This document shows positions 33,060 to 44,426 of a stretch of 64,000 nt of DNA, in pieces (position 1 is the stretch's first letter; every line of letters begins with the position of its first letter). Under the pieces are notes generated by a model. The model searched no databases and was not told where the DNA came from. It saw nothing but the letters and a program-made list of their open reading frames with translations. Source of the DNA: Sistotremastrum niveocremeum HHB9708 (taxonomy: Eukaryota > Basidiomycota > Agaricomycetes > Sistotremastrales > Sistotremastraceae); NCBI GenBank assembly GCA_001630475.1, contig KV419412.1:332867-396866 (forward strand), given 5' to 3'. The translations under genes were made by a program, and so were the position numbers.

Positions 33060-34080
33060 GTATTATATTAGTGCAAAAGGCGGGTCAGTCCAAAATACTG
33101 GATCCGGTGTTTGGCAGGGGCAACGAGGACCTCTGATAGTGCCGATGACACCCTGATCCGGAATTTCCGATTTTGGGTGCTTTTTACCCTCACAGAAAAT
33201 CGCGATTTTGGGGCCCAAAATACCCGAAAATCGGATCTGGTTCGCCGGCATGGCCAATTTTACCCGTTTGGCGGATCAGGGTGCCCAAAAATTGCGAAAT
33301 TTTACCCGCAAACGTCGAAATTTCTCAAAAATCGCCGGAAAGGCTCAAAAACGGGTGTCTGGCCTTGTCAAAGTATTTCTAACGTGGTGGAAGGCTGAAT
33401 ACATCATGTAGAATTCAATTTTTCGTTATTGACGACAACACGATATGTATTTCTTGTAAGCTGATGAACTGCCATATCCGGAACATCAGCATCTGCGCAT
33501 GAGTTTCACTTTGGTAAGTTGTGATCTTTGAAGAGCTTTTGGCGTTTCTGCTTTAGCTACAGAGACCGCATTCTCAATAGGGGCAAATCGATATTATGTG
33601 GTAATAAACTCACACCGGTAGCAGCTGATGCGACCGCTTGGGCTGCGTTCAGGACATTGCCATCTTCAACAACACCCAAAGCCGGAGCGGTCTTCTTGTA
33701 TAGCAGATCCCAAGACAGCGGTAACCGGGACTGTGATGGCTCTGCGGCAGTCGGCTATAACTGCAGTGAAAATACGTATTTATGATATATTTATATTGTC
33801 CACCCCGAGAGCAAATTATGACCCATTTTACCCTACATTGGATGCGGGTTCGCCGACAGCCCTGCGGTCTATACCCTACCGAAAAATCTGGGTTTGCGCA
33901 AAATTTTGGCCTCCGTACCCGACAAAAATCTGGGTTCGGTCCGCCCTTCGGGCGGATTTTACCCTACAGCGGATCTGGGATATCCCACCACTGTCAGGGG
34001 TCCTGGGCAACGACGGGAAACGTCAATTTCCGACCGATGGAATGCTTCTAATCTTCTTTCGCGCGGAACCTTTCTGATAA
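33060..34080. repeat. dispersed-repeat-like non-coding sequence
   Basis: Two blocks (about 33110-33400 and 33810-34030) share a vocabulary of TTTTACCC, GGTTCGCCG, GGATCTGG, AAAATCTGGGTT and CAAAATT words in varying order. Long stretches are open in several frames only because of this word composition. It looks like decayed repetitive DNA of unknown class; I see no clear terminal repeats or coding domain. Confidence 0.4.
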
Positions 34081-35876
34081 GTCACACCGAGATTGCTTGA
34101 TCTGGACTGATCGGACAAACCCTTATCGCGGAATCAGAAGTGGGTCCGTCTGTGATTGGTCCACTGCCTTCATGGACCCTCGTGGCCTGACAGTATAAAT
34201 GTAGTCCCATGGACTTCAATTTTTATGACGACAATCTTTAGCGATGTCAGGTCGATGGAATGCCCCAAAAGGTTATACTGCTCACCTTTGGTCACTGTCA
34301 TAATGCTGGAAGCCTCATGGGACAGCATTCCCGCTCCGAATATCGATGCCACATCGAAGAACAAGACCCAGACTGTTCTCATAATGGACGAGCTGGACGC
34401 CAACCAGGCACAAGCCCTCGAAGACCTCGACCATTGGATCCATGGACCTGGCCACTCCACGCCGGGCAGTCAGCACCATCTCCTTTCGAACGACCATCAA
34501 GAGTTCTTCCAGAGGTGCCGTTTCACCTCAAGTTGGATATGATCTCTTTAGCACCATTATCGCTGAATGCGGCGCGACAATGCAAAGACAGTCAGTAGCG
34601 CTGTAGCAGATCCTGGGAAGAAGACAAGAATAGAGAGCGGAGTTTAACCGGAGTTACAATCCCTCGCACTAGCAATGATTGCGCCAGCGCTAGCTCCATT
34701 GACCAGCTACATACATCGTGAAACCCCCTTGTACAGAAACAAGAACTCTACCCAAAAATCACGGAGATGTTAGGGATTCGACCCTTAGGCATATTGCGTG
34801 AAATTCACGAAATCAGCCTCAAAGTATTTCCAGGTAGCGCCATGAGTCCATGACTCACCAAATTGCCTTTCATAATCATCTCGTACGAGTGCTTCATCTC
34901 GAGAAGCGTTAGCAATTGGCCCACCAGTCTTCGGTCTAATATTTGAGGGATCGCTAACGAAAAACACAAACATGAAACTAAAACTATGACATCCTCCAAG
35001 GAGTCCCAGCGCCTCACTGGCTCTTTGCCACTGTGGCCCGCCTCCTCAAGCAATGAGCACTTGTTTTCGGTCTATTACTTGATCATGCTTCCTGGCTGGT
35101 TGAATCCTGGAGTAATGTGCCCGTACGGAGGACCCAGAATAATATGCTGTGGGGCAATCTTTGCGTGGGTCTAACTTGAACACCTGTTTAGCTTCCCATA
35201 TCGTGTTCGATGGACCAAGGATATTGACGGAATATCCAACCGATGAGCTCAGAGTACTGCTAATGTCATCCCGCCACCGCAACAAGGAGATAAATTTGGA
35301 ATGGGATATATATCTACATGTCAACCTATACATTAGCCGTTAGCCTACACTCTCCTTTGTGACAACTCGTCGAGTAACGCCATTGTCTCTTCTTCGCGCT
35401 TCTCATCAGTCAAGTCAAGCAAACAGTGTTGCTCGAATTTCAGCGCGGAATTGAAAGTGGCTGAACAACTAATTGCGATGAAAAGAATTATTGATGGAAG
35501 TCCACCTTTAAGATCTGACCAAGCTGGTGGGGTCGTATATATGATGCATGAATAGCGGTATGCTGGGCAATCTTCCCCCGCTACCTTTCATGATAAATTG
35601 TTGATCATGCATCATGATTCATGATTATTGACCGGCTGCTTACGTCATTCCCAGAATGCCAACAGTTTCGACGGTATGACTTTAATGAAAGTCTGAGGAC
35701 TTCCATGGGCGACGGAGATCAAAATGGCGGCACGAAGGTAGGTCAATGTTGTACGCCAAGATACACAACGATGTGGGGCCATAAATATGTGCAGCCCGAT
35801 AAAGTCAAAATGCTACCAACGGATATCGTCAGATTCAACGCCTCCGAGCGAATCCACGAAATACATACCGTCAGAA
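34081..35876. other. gene-poor stretch
   Basis: About 1.8 kb with only short, unconvincing open frames (for example 34156-34542 and 35046-35333). Nothing recognised. Confidence 0.4.
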
Positions 35877-36795
35877 TTATGTGGTTGCGTTGCTATATTG
35901 ATGAGGGATTGGAGCATGAAAATATAACGGCATAGTGTAACTCGGATATGGGAGAGGGAGTTTTTGGGGCTGCGACGGCTTCGAGGGAGTTGCCGACGGA
36001 GGCAATGCTTTACCCCATGACGAGACGGGGCTCAGAGTGTATTTGAGATTCTGATGTGAGTCCGGAAATAAAGAAGGATATATAGGACGAAGGCGAGGGT
36101 CCTGATCCAAAGGTTGAAGGGGAGGAAGGAGTGGGTTATAGTAAGGAGCTATTTGCGGTGGGGGTTGCGGTGGGGGTTGAGAAGATGATGAGGTTGGTGC
36201 AGGTGCGCGCGCATCCTGAGCCGGCTTCTGAACCTCAGTAGTGGTTTCGCGAGATCGTGCAGCTGGACTACAAGAACAGAAGGATCGTGACATTAATATT
36301 CACCGAAGGAGAAAGAGAATAATAAGCCGAGGACTCACAGAGCATTCCTCGGGCGCTGCGATCTTTCAATCACGGCTTCCTCTGGCGCACTAGAGGTAAC
36401 GGGGGGATTCAATGTAGGCGCAGTTATCGGACTACGAGATATAAGTGTCTAAAATTTTCAAGTGACACTCTAACTTGCACTCGAGGAACACAGGACCGTT
36501 TATGTGATCGCCAGTTGAATAATTTATGAGCGCCCTCTGTCAAGGTGATCCAGCGCCCGCATAACGCGCAGAGACACCGCTCGGGCTCATATTGTCGACA
36601 TTGAGGATCAGCATCGAGAGCTACGCAGTATTTGGGAAGTTTTCCCATCCTTTCGCTGCGGAGAGTGTCGTCTTGTGAGTCGGCCGCGACCTGAATCCAC
36701 GCAAGGACTACGCTATTTTGAAACTCAGCCAATCTCCGAACTTCAAAACCTTGGGTGACTCGGACTGAGAGGTCGCTAACCAATTTGGTACTCAT
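35877..36795 (-). CDS. small protein with CxxC...HxxxC zinc-binding motif and Pro-rich tail
   Basis: Exon 1 starts at the ATG at 36795 and encodes CLCALCGRWITLTEGAH then WRSHKRSCVPR. This C-x2-C..H-x3-C layout recurs in many agaricomycete proteins and is probably a zinc site. The next exon reads APTLNPPVTSSAPEEAV..RPRNAL. The last (from about 36269) is a Pro/Gln/Ser-rich tail (TSSSSQPPPQPPPQIAPYYN) ending HQYSNATT with a stop at 35877. The intron between exons 2 and 3 is clear. The first junction near 36470 is not: the best in-frame solution implies an intron of only about 32 nt. Function unknown; a nucleic-acid or protein-binding role is a guess. Confidence 0.55.
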
Positions 36796-39092
36796 TGTTC
36801 AATGTCCTTCGTCTTCGGAAAGCATTCATTTCTTTATATCTCTTTCAATAAAATATTTCAAACACTTTTTAAAAAAAAAACATTACTAAGTACTCGTGAA
36901 TTGACTCTCACGCATGGACGGAGCTTGCTGCGACTGCTATTATACTTGTTCTGTCTCTTCAAACCAGGTAAGGGATTTCTTACGTTATCGGATCCATGAA
37001 GCCGCTCAGGTATTTTGATCAGACGGTCCTTCGGAAAGCAGGACACTTCAGAGAGAATTTTGGATGACAGAAACGCTTATTGAAGTATTCTAGACCAATT
37101 GATTTCCTTCCTCGTCACCCAACTTTTGTTCGGAAGAGAAGAACGGATGGAGTAAGATATAAACAGAGAGGGATGAGGGGCAGATAGCAGATTTTCGCGC
37201 AATGCTTGAATTTCGTACTGAACCCAAGAAGCGGAGGCGATAAGTTTTCGAGGCTCCATGAGACTTAGAGCCAAGACAATTTGTAGCGGAAAAAAGAGAT
37301 CGAAATAGTCATGAAGCTGCGTGAAGCACTGAGTGCGTCGGAAATGCGAAGAGGCTCAACTGACTCATTTCTTTGAGGTGGGCCGATGGAGCAGCACCGG
37401 TCCTGGACTCCGTGACGCGCGCCGCCTAGTGGCCAGAGGCTACTGTAGGCTCTCGCTTCGAATGACGTCCTCCCTGATATACGGATGCCCTAGGGCACAG
37501 AGATTGAGTCGAAGTGGACTGAGTTTCAGAAAATCAGCGAGTTGACAATAGAGCTACCCCGTCAACGCACACCCAGTGGTATCGATTGCTATGATCACAT
37601 CTTGATTGTGGCATCAGGATCCCTTCGTATAGGGAGTGGTTGCAATCCCAGGTACCATAACTTTGTGAAGGTCACTATTGCAAAACGCATAATGGATGAC
37701 ACCCCGTAACCCAAGAAGTGCTGCGGCGGTGGAGTCAATGATCGAGGAATCAGTTAAAGCGCATGAAGTTCGTGATTCGGCCCAGATCTATATCGAAAAT
37801 CGAAGACAGCCCGCTAAAAAGATCAACTTCAAAGAATCAGACGTGCGGCACAGCCTTGCCTGTGAGACCGATGGGATCGACTGGCTGTTCTCCTTGCACA
37901 TGGAAATTCAAAGATCGCGGTCGTCATCAGCTGTAAGAAATAATCATAGAGGATATACGAAGTCTGTCCGGCGGCATAATAGGAGAAGTTCTGAGCAGAA
38001 GATGTACGAGGCCCAGCGGATAGGGATCTCTACTGACGCGCTCCAGGAGAAGGTCCGACAAGGAGGTGGCAGTTCATAGCTTCGGGTGAGGTATTCTATG
38101 GTTGGCTCCAGTTTTTGCTATCAACGTCGCCGGAGGATACTATCAGAATGCATCGCACCAGAACCCAGTGGGCCATGCCGAACTCCCGAGCAGTAGGACA
38201 GCGATTGTTCCAAACGAACGATCATCCATCACGGCGGTCCCAGTCAACTTGAAGCCCGAGGGTGGGTGCAGTCGCTGATATCTGGGGCTCCTCAGCGTTG
38301 TTCGAGAGACGGTGAAGGTCAGATATAGCGTTCCTCTAGACCTTACCTTATCCCTTTTTTAAAATAATTATTTTTGATCCGGCGTTCGGCATTTATTGAA
38401 CCACATCGCCTTTCCCCAACCGTCAAGGCTGTCTGCTGCAATCATTTCAAGTCGATGCCATCCTTCAAATTCCACAAGAAAGTTCTACGCCGAGTCATGC
38501 TCTCATCTAAGTCTTCAGCCCATTGCTGTGCGGTGGAACACGGACGCTACAAGAGCGGAGAGTGAAACACATCCGGGTTTCTCAGCTGGGTCACCCGTGG
38601 TCTTCATCTTCTTGCACCGTTTTCATAGACGAGCCACTACGAGGGACGAGATTCGGGCCTTCACAATATCGTGCTAATGGTTTACGAGTGCCCAATATCT
38701 ACCGACATCTGAAAGTCCTGGGCTGGAATTTGGGAACGATTCACAGGGGGACTTATCCTGAATGATAAGCGAGCAGACAAGGTAATTATTCTACAATTTA
38801 CACTCGACGGCAATGTTGAACTCTATGCTCATGACTTCAGCTACAGTGGAAGCCGTCTCATCTCTGAATATCTGCACATTGCCGTCAATTGCAGGGATAC
38901 GCCTACTGATTGGTGCCCATCCGTCAGCTAAAGAATTTACCTGAACGCCCCCGGCGTGCCGTCATATCCTCTCTAGACAACAACTCGTTCTCGTAGTCCA
39001 CACCACTATTCCTTTCTTTCGGCCATAGTCATCTCCCCACAAATTTCAGCTGAGCCCTTAACAGGGTCGCGATCATTCACTCCCCTCGGATC
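36796..39092. other. gene-poor stretch
   Basis: About 2.3 kb. One intact plus-strand frame from an ATG at 37696 to 38079 (127 aa, starting MTPRNPRSAAAVES, charged, Arg/Ser-rich) has natural composition but no recognised domain. Coding-like text also appears at 38560-38765 without a usable start. I do not call a gene here. Confidence 0.35.
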
Positions 39093-41379
39093 ATGAATAA
39101 CGTCGATTCATCGATTTCCCTGTCTAACCCTACAACCGCTACCCCTCAGAATCTGTCACAAAATGGGCGGTCGCCTGCATCGAGTCACGTCAATCATCAC
39201 CCAGCCCTCGCATATCAAGACGTCGCTGGCCGAACTCCAGTTCAAATGATTTCAAATAATCACCACATCACCTCGGTGCATCATGAATCAGGCAGCAGTC
39301 CTGGTACCCTGATACAGAAACGGCCTCCTGGACGACCGAAGGGCACTACGAAGAAACATTTCATGCCGATCGAAGAGAAGGTCAAAAGACCAGTTGGTCG
39401 CCCAAGGAAAGATGGGCTGCCGGCCGGGAGCGTGCCCAAGCGACCGAAGATTATCGGCAAGCCGCCCGGTCGACCAAGAAAGAATTCAACTTCCGATGTG
39501 GACACTCTTACTATGGACGTTTCAATGATGGCTGAATACGGAGGGGTAAGACTCTGACCTTTACCTCTACATTTTTGATTCTCAGCGAACTTTATGCAGC
39601 CTTCAGAGCACCAGAGTTTCGAGGATTACGTGAATGAATCACCAGATCCCGAGCCAATCCCCCCTGCTACTCCTCACCCACATCCCTATACGCCGCCTAC
39701 ACTTCCACCGCGAGATAGTTGGGTTACAACGTATTCCTCTCTCCACAATGCAGTCACAGCTCCCTCTTCTTCCCCTCATATGCCTTCACTACCGCCGCCG
39801 CCGCCACCGCCACCACCTGCTCCTACTGCTACTACCCGTCGCACCACTGATTCTCGGAGGTCGATATCACCGCCAAGCGGAGGATTCGTTTCATCCTACA
39901 TCCCCGGCACTACACTGGCTTCGCCTTTTACCACTGTCCCTTTGGTCACACATACAACTCCGCTTCTTGTGGAATCTTGGGCTTCATTATCGCACGACGA
40001 GCTTCTGGTCAGGCTTGTAAGGGCGTTGAAGATACTGGTTGGGCCTTCCAGAGCCAGCGTGGTCAAGGCTTATCATGACCATTTACCGGCATTGATAGCG
40101 CGAACGCCTACTGGTGTGTATTCTGTACTTTCGCCCTGGTCGCCCTTTGTTGATACATACATCCTGTGCAGGCATTCCAAGCTTATACAGCGCTTTGAAG
40201 ACTTTTCAACTTCCCTTCAACCCTCCTTACTTCCTCTTAATCGCAGCCAGAGACTCTCAATTACCAATCAGAGAAAATGACCACCGGTTCTTCTACTGGG
40301 ATCCGATGCAGTTGGTTTGGGGGGGTATACGGTGCCCCAGCTGTAACGATGCAACGCTACAGCATCGCGGCATCACATCATCAAGCCCGAAGAAGGTGTA
40401 TGATATCGGCTCACGCGGAGTAGAGAAAGATATGGCTTTCTGGGTCATCGGATGTGAATACGCGTGCGCCTCGAATGTGTGTCCTCAGCGACGAGCGTGG
40501 GAAAGTTGGGACCCTGAAATCTTATCGCGATTACCTCCGCCGCTGGCGGAGGAATTCCCTGCCAAACTCGTTCCGTTTAAACACGGAATCTCAGACGCAA
40601 CTGAAGGGGTCTCAAAGCAGCTTTGGCGTATGGTTTTAGGTATGCTGAAAGCTGGACTAGAGAAAAATGCCATCCTGGAAGTTCTAAACAACATATGGGA
40701 CGGATCTAGTGATAGCGATATCGGCGGTGCTGAAGTCGCGGACGGCATGCGCAATCTTGAGGTGAGAAATCTACCATTTTAACTCGTTACATACCGGGAG
40801 GTCAAAAAGACCTACCCCACGTTTTGTCATAACTCCTTTTAACTTCTTATCCTCATCCTCCGTTTCAAGGGACAAACCTCGGCCTTCAGCACGTTTGAAG
40901 CCGCTTGGCAAGCGAGCGACACAAATAAACATCAATCCTCTCCTAATGGAGTCTTGCACCATGATTCGTCATCGACATCCGTTACACCGGTCCTGATTCC
41001 GCGCCAGATGCAACAGCGCCCGACTACTTCACAAAATCACGAGCTCTTATCTGCCGCTCAAGACTCCAATTCCGTGCTGCCTCTACCAACCCGGCATCCC
41101 ATTATCACAATAGCAAACATTCCAGCCAGCCCAGCCACTCACGCCCACTTTGCTATCCCTTCTGATCTTAACATTCAGAAACATGCTTCATCGGTCCAAA
41201 TAACTTCGGACCAGCCGACCAAACGCATTCGACATTGCTGCAAGTGTGGCAGAGAGGACTGTAAAGGAAAGGGAGGCCACGGCTTCTGTCCAAGACCCTG
41301 TAGGGATTGTGGTGACCCCAAATGCAGAGGGCGAAATTCCCGCCGCCCAGAAAAGACCTGCCGTGAAGGTTGGCCATAG
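39093..41379 (+). CDS. AT-hook / DUF6729 protein with Cys-rich C-terminus
   Basis: Four exons (39093-39545, 39600-40113, 40172-40761, 40870-41379) give 688 aa. The N-terminal part has three AT-hooks (RPPGRPKG, RPVGRPRK, KPPGRPRK), so it probably binds AT-rich minor groove. A Pro-rich region follows (nine-Pro run), then a DUF6729-like block with RFFYWDPMQLVWGGIRCPSC, KKVYDIGSRGVEKDMAFWVI and GCEYACASNVCPQRRAW. The C-terminus is a cysteine cluster (CCKCGREDCKGKGG, CPRPCRDCGDPKCRGRNSRR) like the zinc knuckles of basidiomycete transposon-linked proteins. It sits 561 bp left of the Plavaka terminus, outside the inverted repeats. It may be a host gene or a remnant of a mobile element; the intact frame favours selection. 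Exact DUF6729 membership is from motif memory. Confidence 0.8.
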
Positions 41380-41962
41380 CGCTACAACTCCCTCTGACTC
41401 CTTGTCGCCTGATGATCCTCATACATTTATCTGTCGCGCTCTGATTGCTTTGTATTCTTCCCATCTTGGCTCGTGCACGCCATTCTTCGATACGTACCAT
41501 CTATTTAGTTGTTTCAATTATTCACCGATGTATCTTATTTTTCCCATTTCATCTTTATATTGTAGTAGGTAGTTCTATCTCCCTCTTGTCAGCACGTTGA
41601 TACATTATATATTATCCCGAAAGCACTAACATTATAGGAGGCATTGAGGGAGAAACCATTATATCTGGAGCTTCGCACAGTTCAATGTATGCCCGGATGC
41701 AGAGCCCATGGACACCCCTGAACAAGCATGTGCCATCCGTCCTCGACTGAACCTGCACACTCAAGTAATCGGAGTCAAGCGCATCATATGAAGAAACTGC
41801 AAAAATCGGCGGTCGGGTGACCCTGTGTATTGCGACCCCTTTCGTTCTCTCAAATGAGACTGGGGTTTTGGCATTATGTGATACTCTGACGATTTCACTG
41901 ATAGCAAGGTGTTCATGTTTCAAGTGCTACCAGTATTGTTCATCAGGAAAATCGATGATGGC

Positions 41963-42140
41963 CATGTAGCCCTGTGTAGCACTATGTAGTTCCGTAGCCT
42001 CTGTAGCCCGCCCCTAGGTTTACGTAGCATCCCGTAGCCACCCCTCCTGCTATAGAGTGATGCATAGCCCCTTATGGATGCTCTGTAGCACACTGTAGCC
42101 ACAATTCTTGCAGGCTTCCTTTGGGCTGATATCCTTCTGT
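41963..42140. repeat. left subterminal GTAGC repeats of the Plavaka element
   Basis: About ten copies of (T)GTAGC or close variants occur in 180 bp, for example TGTAGCCCTGTGTAGCAC and CTGTAGCACACTGTAGCC. Matching words occupy the other end of the element in inverted sense. Such arrays usually bind the transposase. Confidence 0.75.
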
Positions 42141-42284
42141 AGCATCATAAAGCACACATATATAATAACAAATAATGTTCATAGAACTCATTTTACAGTT
42201 AGATAACAGATAAATGATTGCGCCATATCAGTAGCCTGGGACAAGGAATTTGGTTTCCCACCACACACATTGCTCTCAAAATCT

Positions 42285-44243
42285 TCAATCGTCTGCTGCG
42301 TACTCGTCTTCGCCAAGTTCCTGCGATACTTTTTGAACATCCACCGGGATACCAGCACGAGCACTGGAGAGAAGTTTCAGACTCGGATATCATGAGGTTG
42401 TATTCAAGATGAAAATTGCTCACCGTCCTTTTTCATAGAGTCGCTCTTGCATTTCTGCCATTCGGGCTGGGCGATTTTTCTTCAGGCCGTTGATCTTTGC
42501 GATGTGTCGATCATAAACGTTTTTGTAATCCCCGACTTTGAACTCGACGGGAACGTGTGTGCCGGTTTTCCATTCATCAAGTGCGCATTCGACCTGAAGA
42601 ACCACTGAGATAGAGGACAAGCCTGTGCATAGATATTCTTACCGCAGTGCACGCAAGAGCTATCGCTGGAATGGGAATAGGGTTGAACGGCGTGGGAAAG
42701 AGGAGGGCGAGACGTTCCTTCTTCCGGCCACTGAAGAAGATGGCGGTGATGATGTGGCCGATGATCCTGTGCTGATATAGACCCTTGCCAACGTCGAGCT
42801 CTGTTGGGGATTTCTAAGACAATTGAATGCATGCTAATCTCTCTGCTAGAAGAGTGAGAACTCACCGCCCAGACATAGGCTTCCTTTTCCTTCAATCGCC
42901 TAATCAGCGCTTCGTTGAATTCACTGTCACCCGGTTCGTCGCCATCTTTGATTCCATAGCACGCGATGATGTGGCTTTTGGCAGCAGTCTTGGCAGACCC
43001 ACGCAATTGAGCGCCCCGATGCATAATCTGAATGGCATATCCAAGTCAAGAATTGCGAAAGCGAAGAAGGATAGCAGGATACACACCACTGTTGCAAACG
43101 GACCACTGAATTTGAGGTGAGCATCATAGTACTTGTCTGCTTCTTCGAAACATTGTGTCGCTATAAGTCGTAATGCGTCTGTATCATCGGTGATGGCGCC
43201 TTCGGTTCCGATCCGAACTTTGAAGCCAAGGGAGGCCCGGACGATGACATTGTAAGAATCACCTTCGTAGTCTTTTTGCTTTGGCTTTGTACGTTTTGCT
43301 TTCTTCTTCTGTTTGGTTTTGGAATGAGGAGAATTTGTTTCAGAGGTTTGATCTTCAGAGTCCGAGCTTTGGGGACTTCGCGGTCGCTTTTGCGGGCGTG
43401 ACGGGCTTGAAGAACGTGTGGCGGAAGCAGATGAGCGACTGTCGGAACGATGATTGTCTGTAGGAGAGAGATATCAGGGAATAGATGAAGAGAGTGAAAG
43501 GATACTTACGTGCCGGTGAACTCGAAGCGACGCCACCTCGGCGGAACCTCTCAGGTGTGAAGAGAGGACGTGCATCGGCTGAGATAGAGAGCGTCAGCGA
43601 GAATACGGACACAGGAAAACAATTATTAAAAAAAAAAGAAGCATAAGCGCACCGCTTCGCCTGAGTTGGGAGGCATTGTATGCTGCAGCGAGCTCATCAT
43701 TGTATGACGATGTACTCTTTCGGGGAGGCGTTTTATCGAGATTCAAGACTTCAGAGTGCCGCTGAAAGCAGTTGTCAGAGTATAGAAAGCACTGAGAGAG
43801 GCGTGGGACTGACCGTAGGCACTGTGCTTGGCCGTTCTGATACCGAATGGCGGGATGTGGTGGCTCCGCTGTTCTGTGGGCGCTGAGAGTGGATGGAGAC
43901 ATCGCGCGAACTTGCGGGGTGCGAGTTTGATTCTGCCTGTTGACGCGTACGGATGATGGCCAAGAGGTCTTCGGTGGACATGTTAACGGCCTTCTGTTTC
44001 TTCGGTTGACTCTGCTTTCGTTTGTCTTGAGCGCGTTCAGTATCTATGGTCAAAGATGAGACATCAGATTATGAAGGATAGACTCGGTTCACCGTATTGC
44101 CCAGTCTTCGTCGTTCGCTTGCGAATACGTCCTTCAGTCCTAGGCTCGCGTTCTTCTTCTGGTTCGGGGGAGTGTTGAGGCGAAAGGTGACTATGATCAT
44201 CTTGTTCGTCGTCTTCTTCTTCCGAAGAGTACACCCGAGTCAT
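42285..44243 (-). CDS. DUF6532 protein, transposon accessory gene
   Basis: A multi-exon minus-strand gene starts at ATG 44243 (MTRVYSSEEEDDEQDD) and ends at TGA 42285 (..GEDEYAADD). The N-terminal half is acidic then basic and disordered, with exons around 44243-44100, 44050-43850, 43760-43650 and 43580-43510. The DUF6532 core reads RASLGFKVRIGTEGAITDD, TQCFEEADKYYDAHLKFSGPF, RGSAKTAAKSHIIACYGI, LYQHRIIGHIITAIFF, NPIPIPAIALACTAVECALD and VYDRHIAKINGLKKN. The family is basidiomycete-specific and often lies beside Plavaka/KDZ-type transposases. Its place between the inverted repeats, divergent from the transposase, marks it as cargo or accessory of the element. Small 5' exon borders are approximate. 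Confidence 0.75.
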
Positions 44244-44426
44244 AGTGCTGTTGACGAAGGGACGGGAGGAAGGTGGTGGGTGGTGGTGGTGGAGACAGAG
44301 AGAGAGACGCGTCGTCTGGATTTGGGGGGGGGGGGAAAACTTCAACATGATGGAGTCCCGTGACTTGCCGCGGGTCCGTGCACTCAGATCCTAAAGTCGC
44401 AACTTAGCATTTTCGCCCAATCGATC

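Noticed and set aside
34156-34542. 128-codon plus-strand frame
   Set aside because: It lacks an ATG at its start, has no domain, and its composition matches the surrounding non-coding DNA.
34760-34800. GGGATTCGACCC resembling a tRNA T-arm
   Set aside because: The stem does not pair properly around a seven-base loop, and the remaining cloverleaf is missing.
37696-38079. 127-aa plus-strand frame starting MTPRNPRSAAAVES
   Set aside because: It has a real ATG and natural composition, but there is no domain, intron or context to support a gene; kept only as a note.
38130-38290. Possible 5S rRNA-like text (GCCATGCCGAACTCCCGAG)
   Set aside because: Only scattered words resemble 5S internal promoter sequence; box order and spacing do not fit a full 5S gene.
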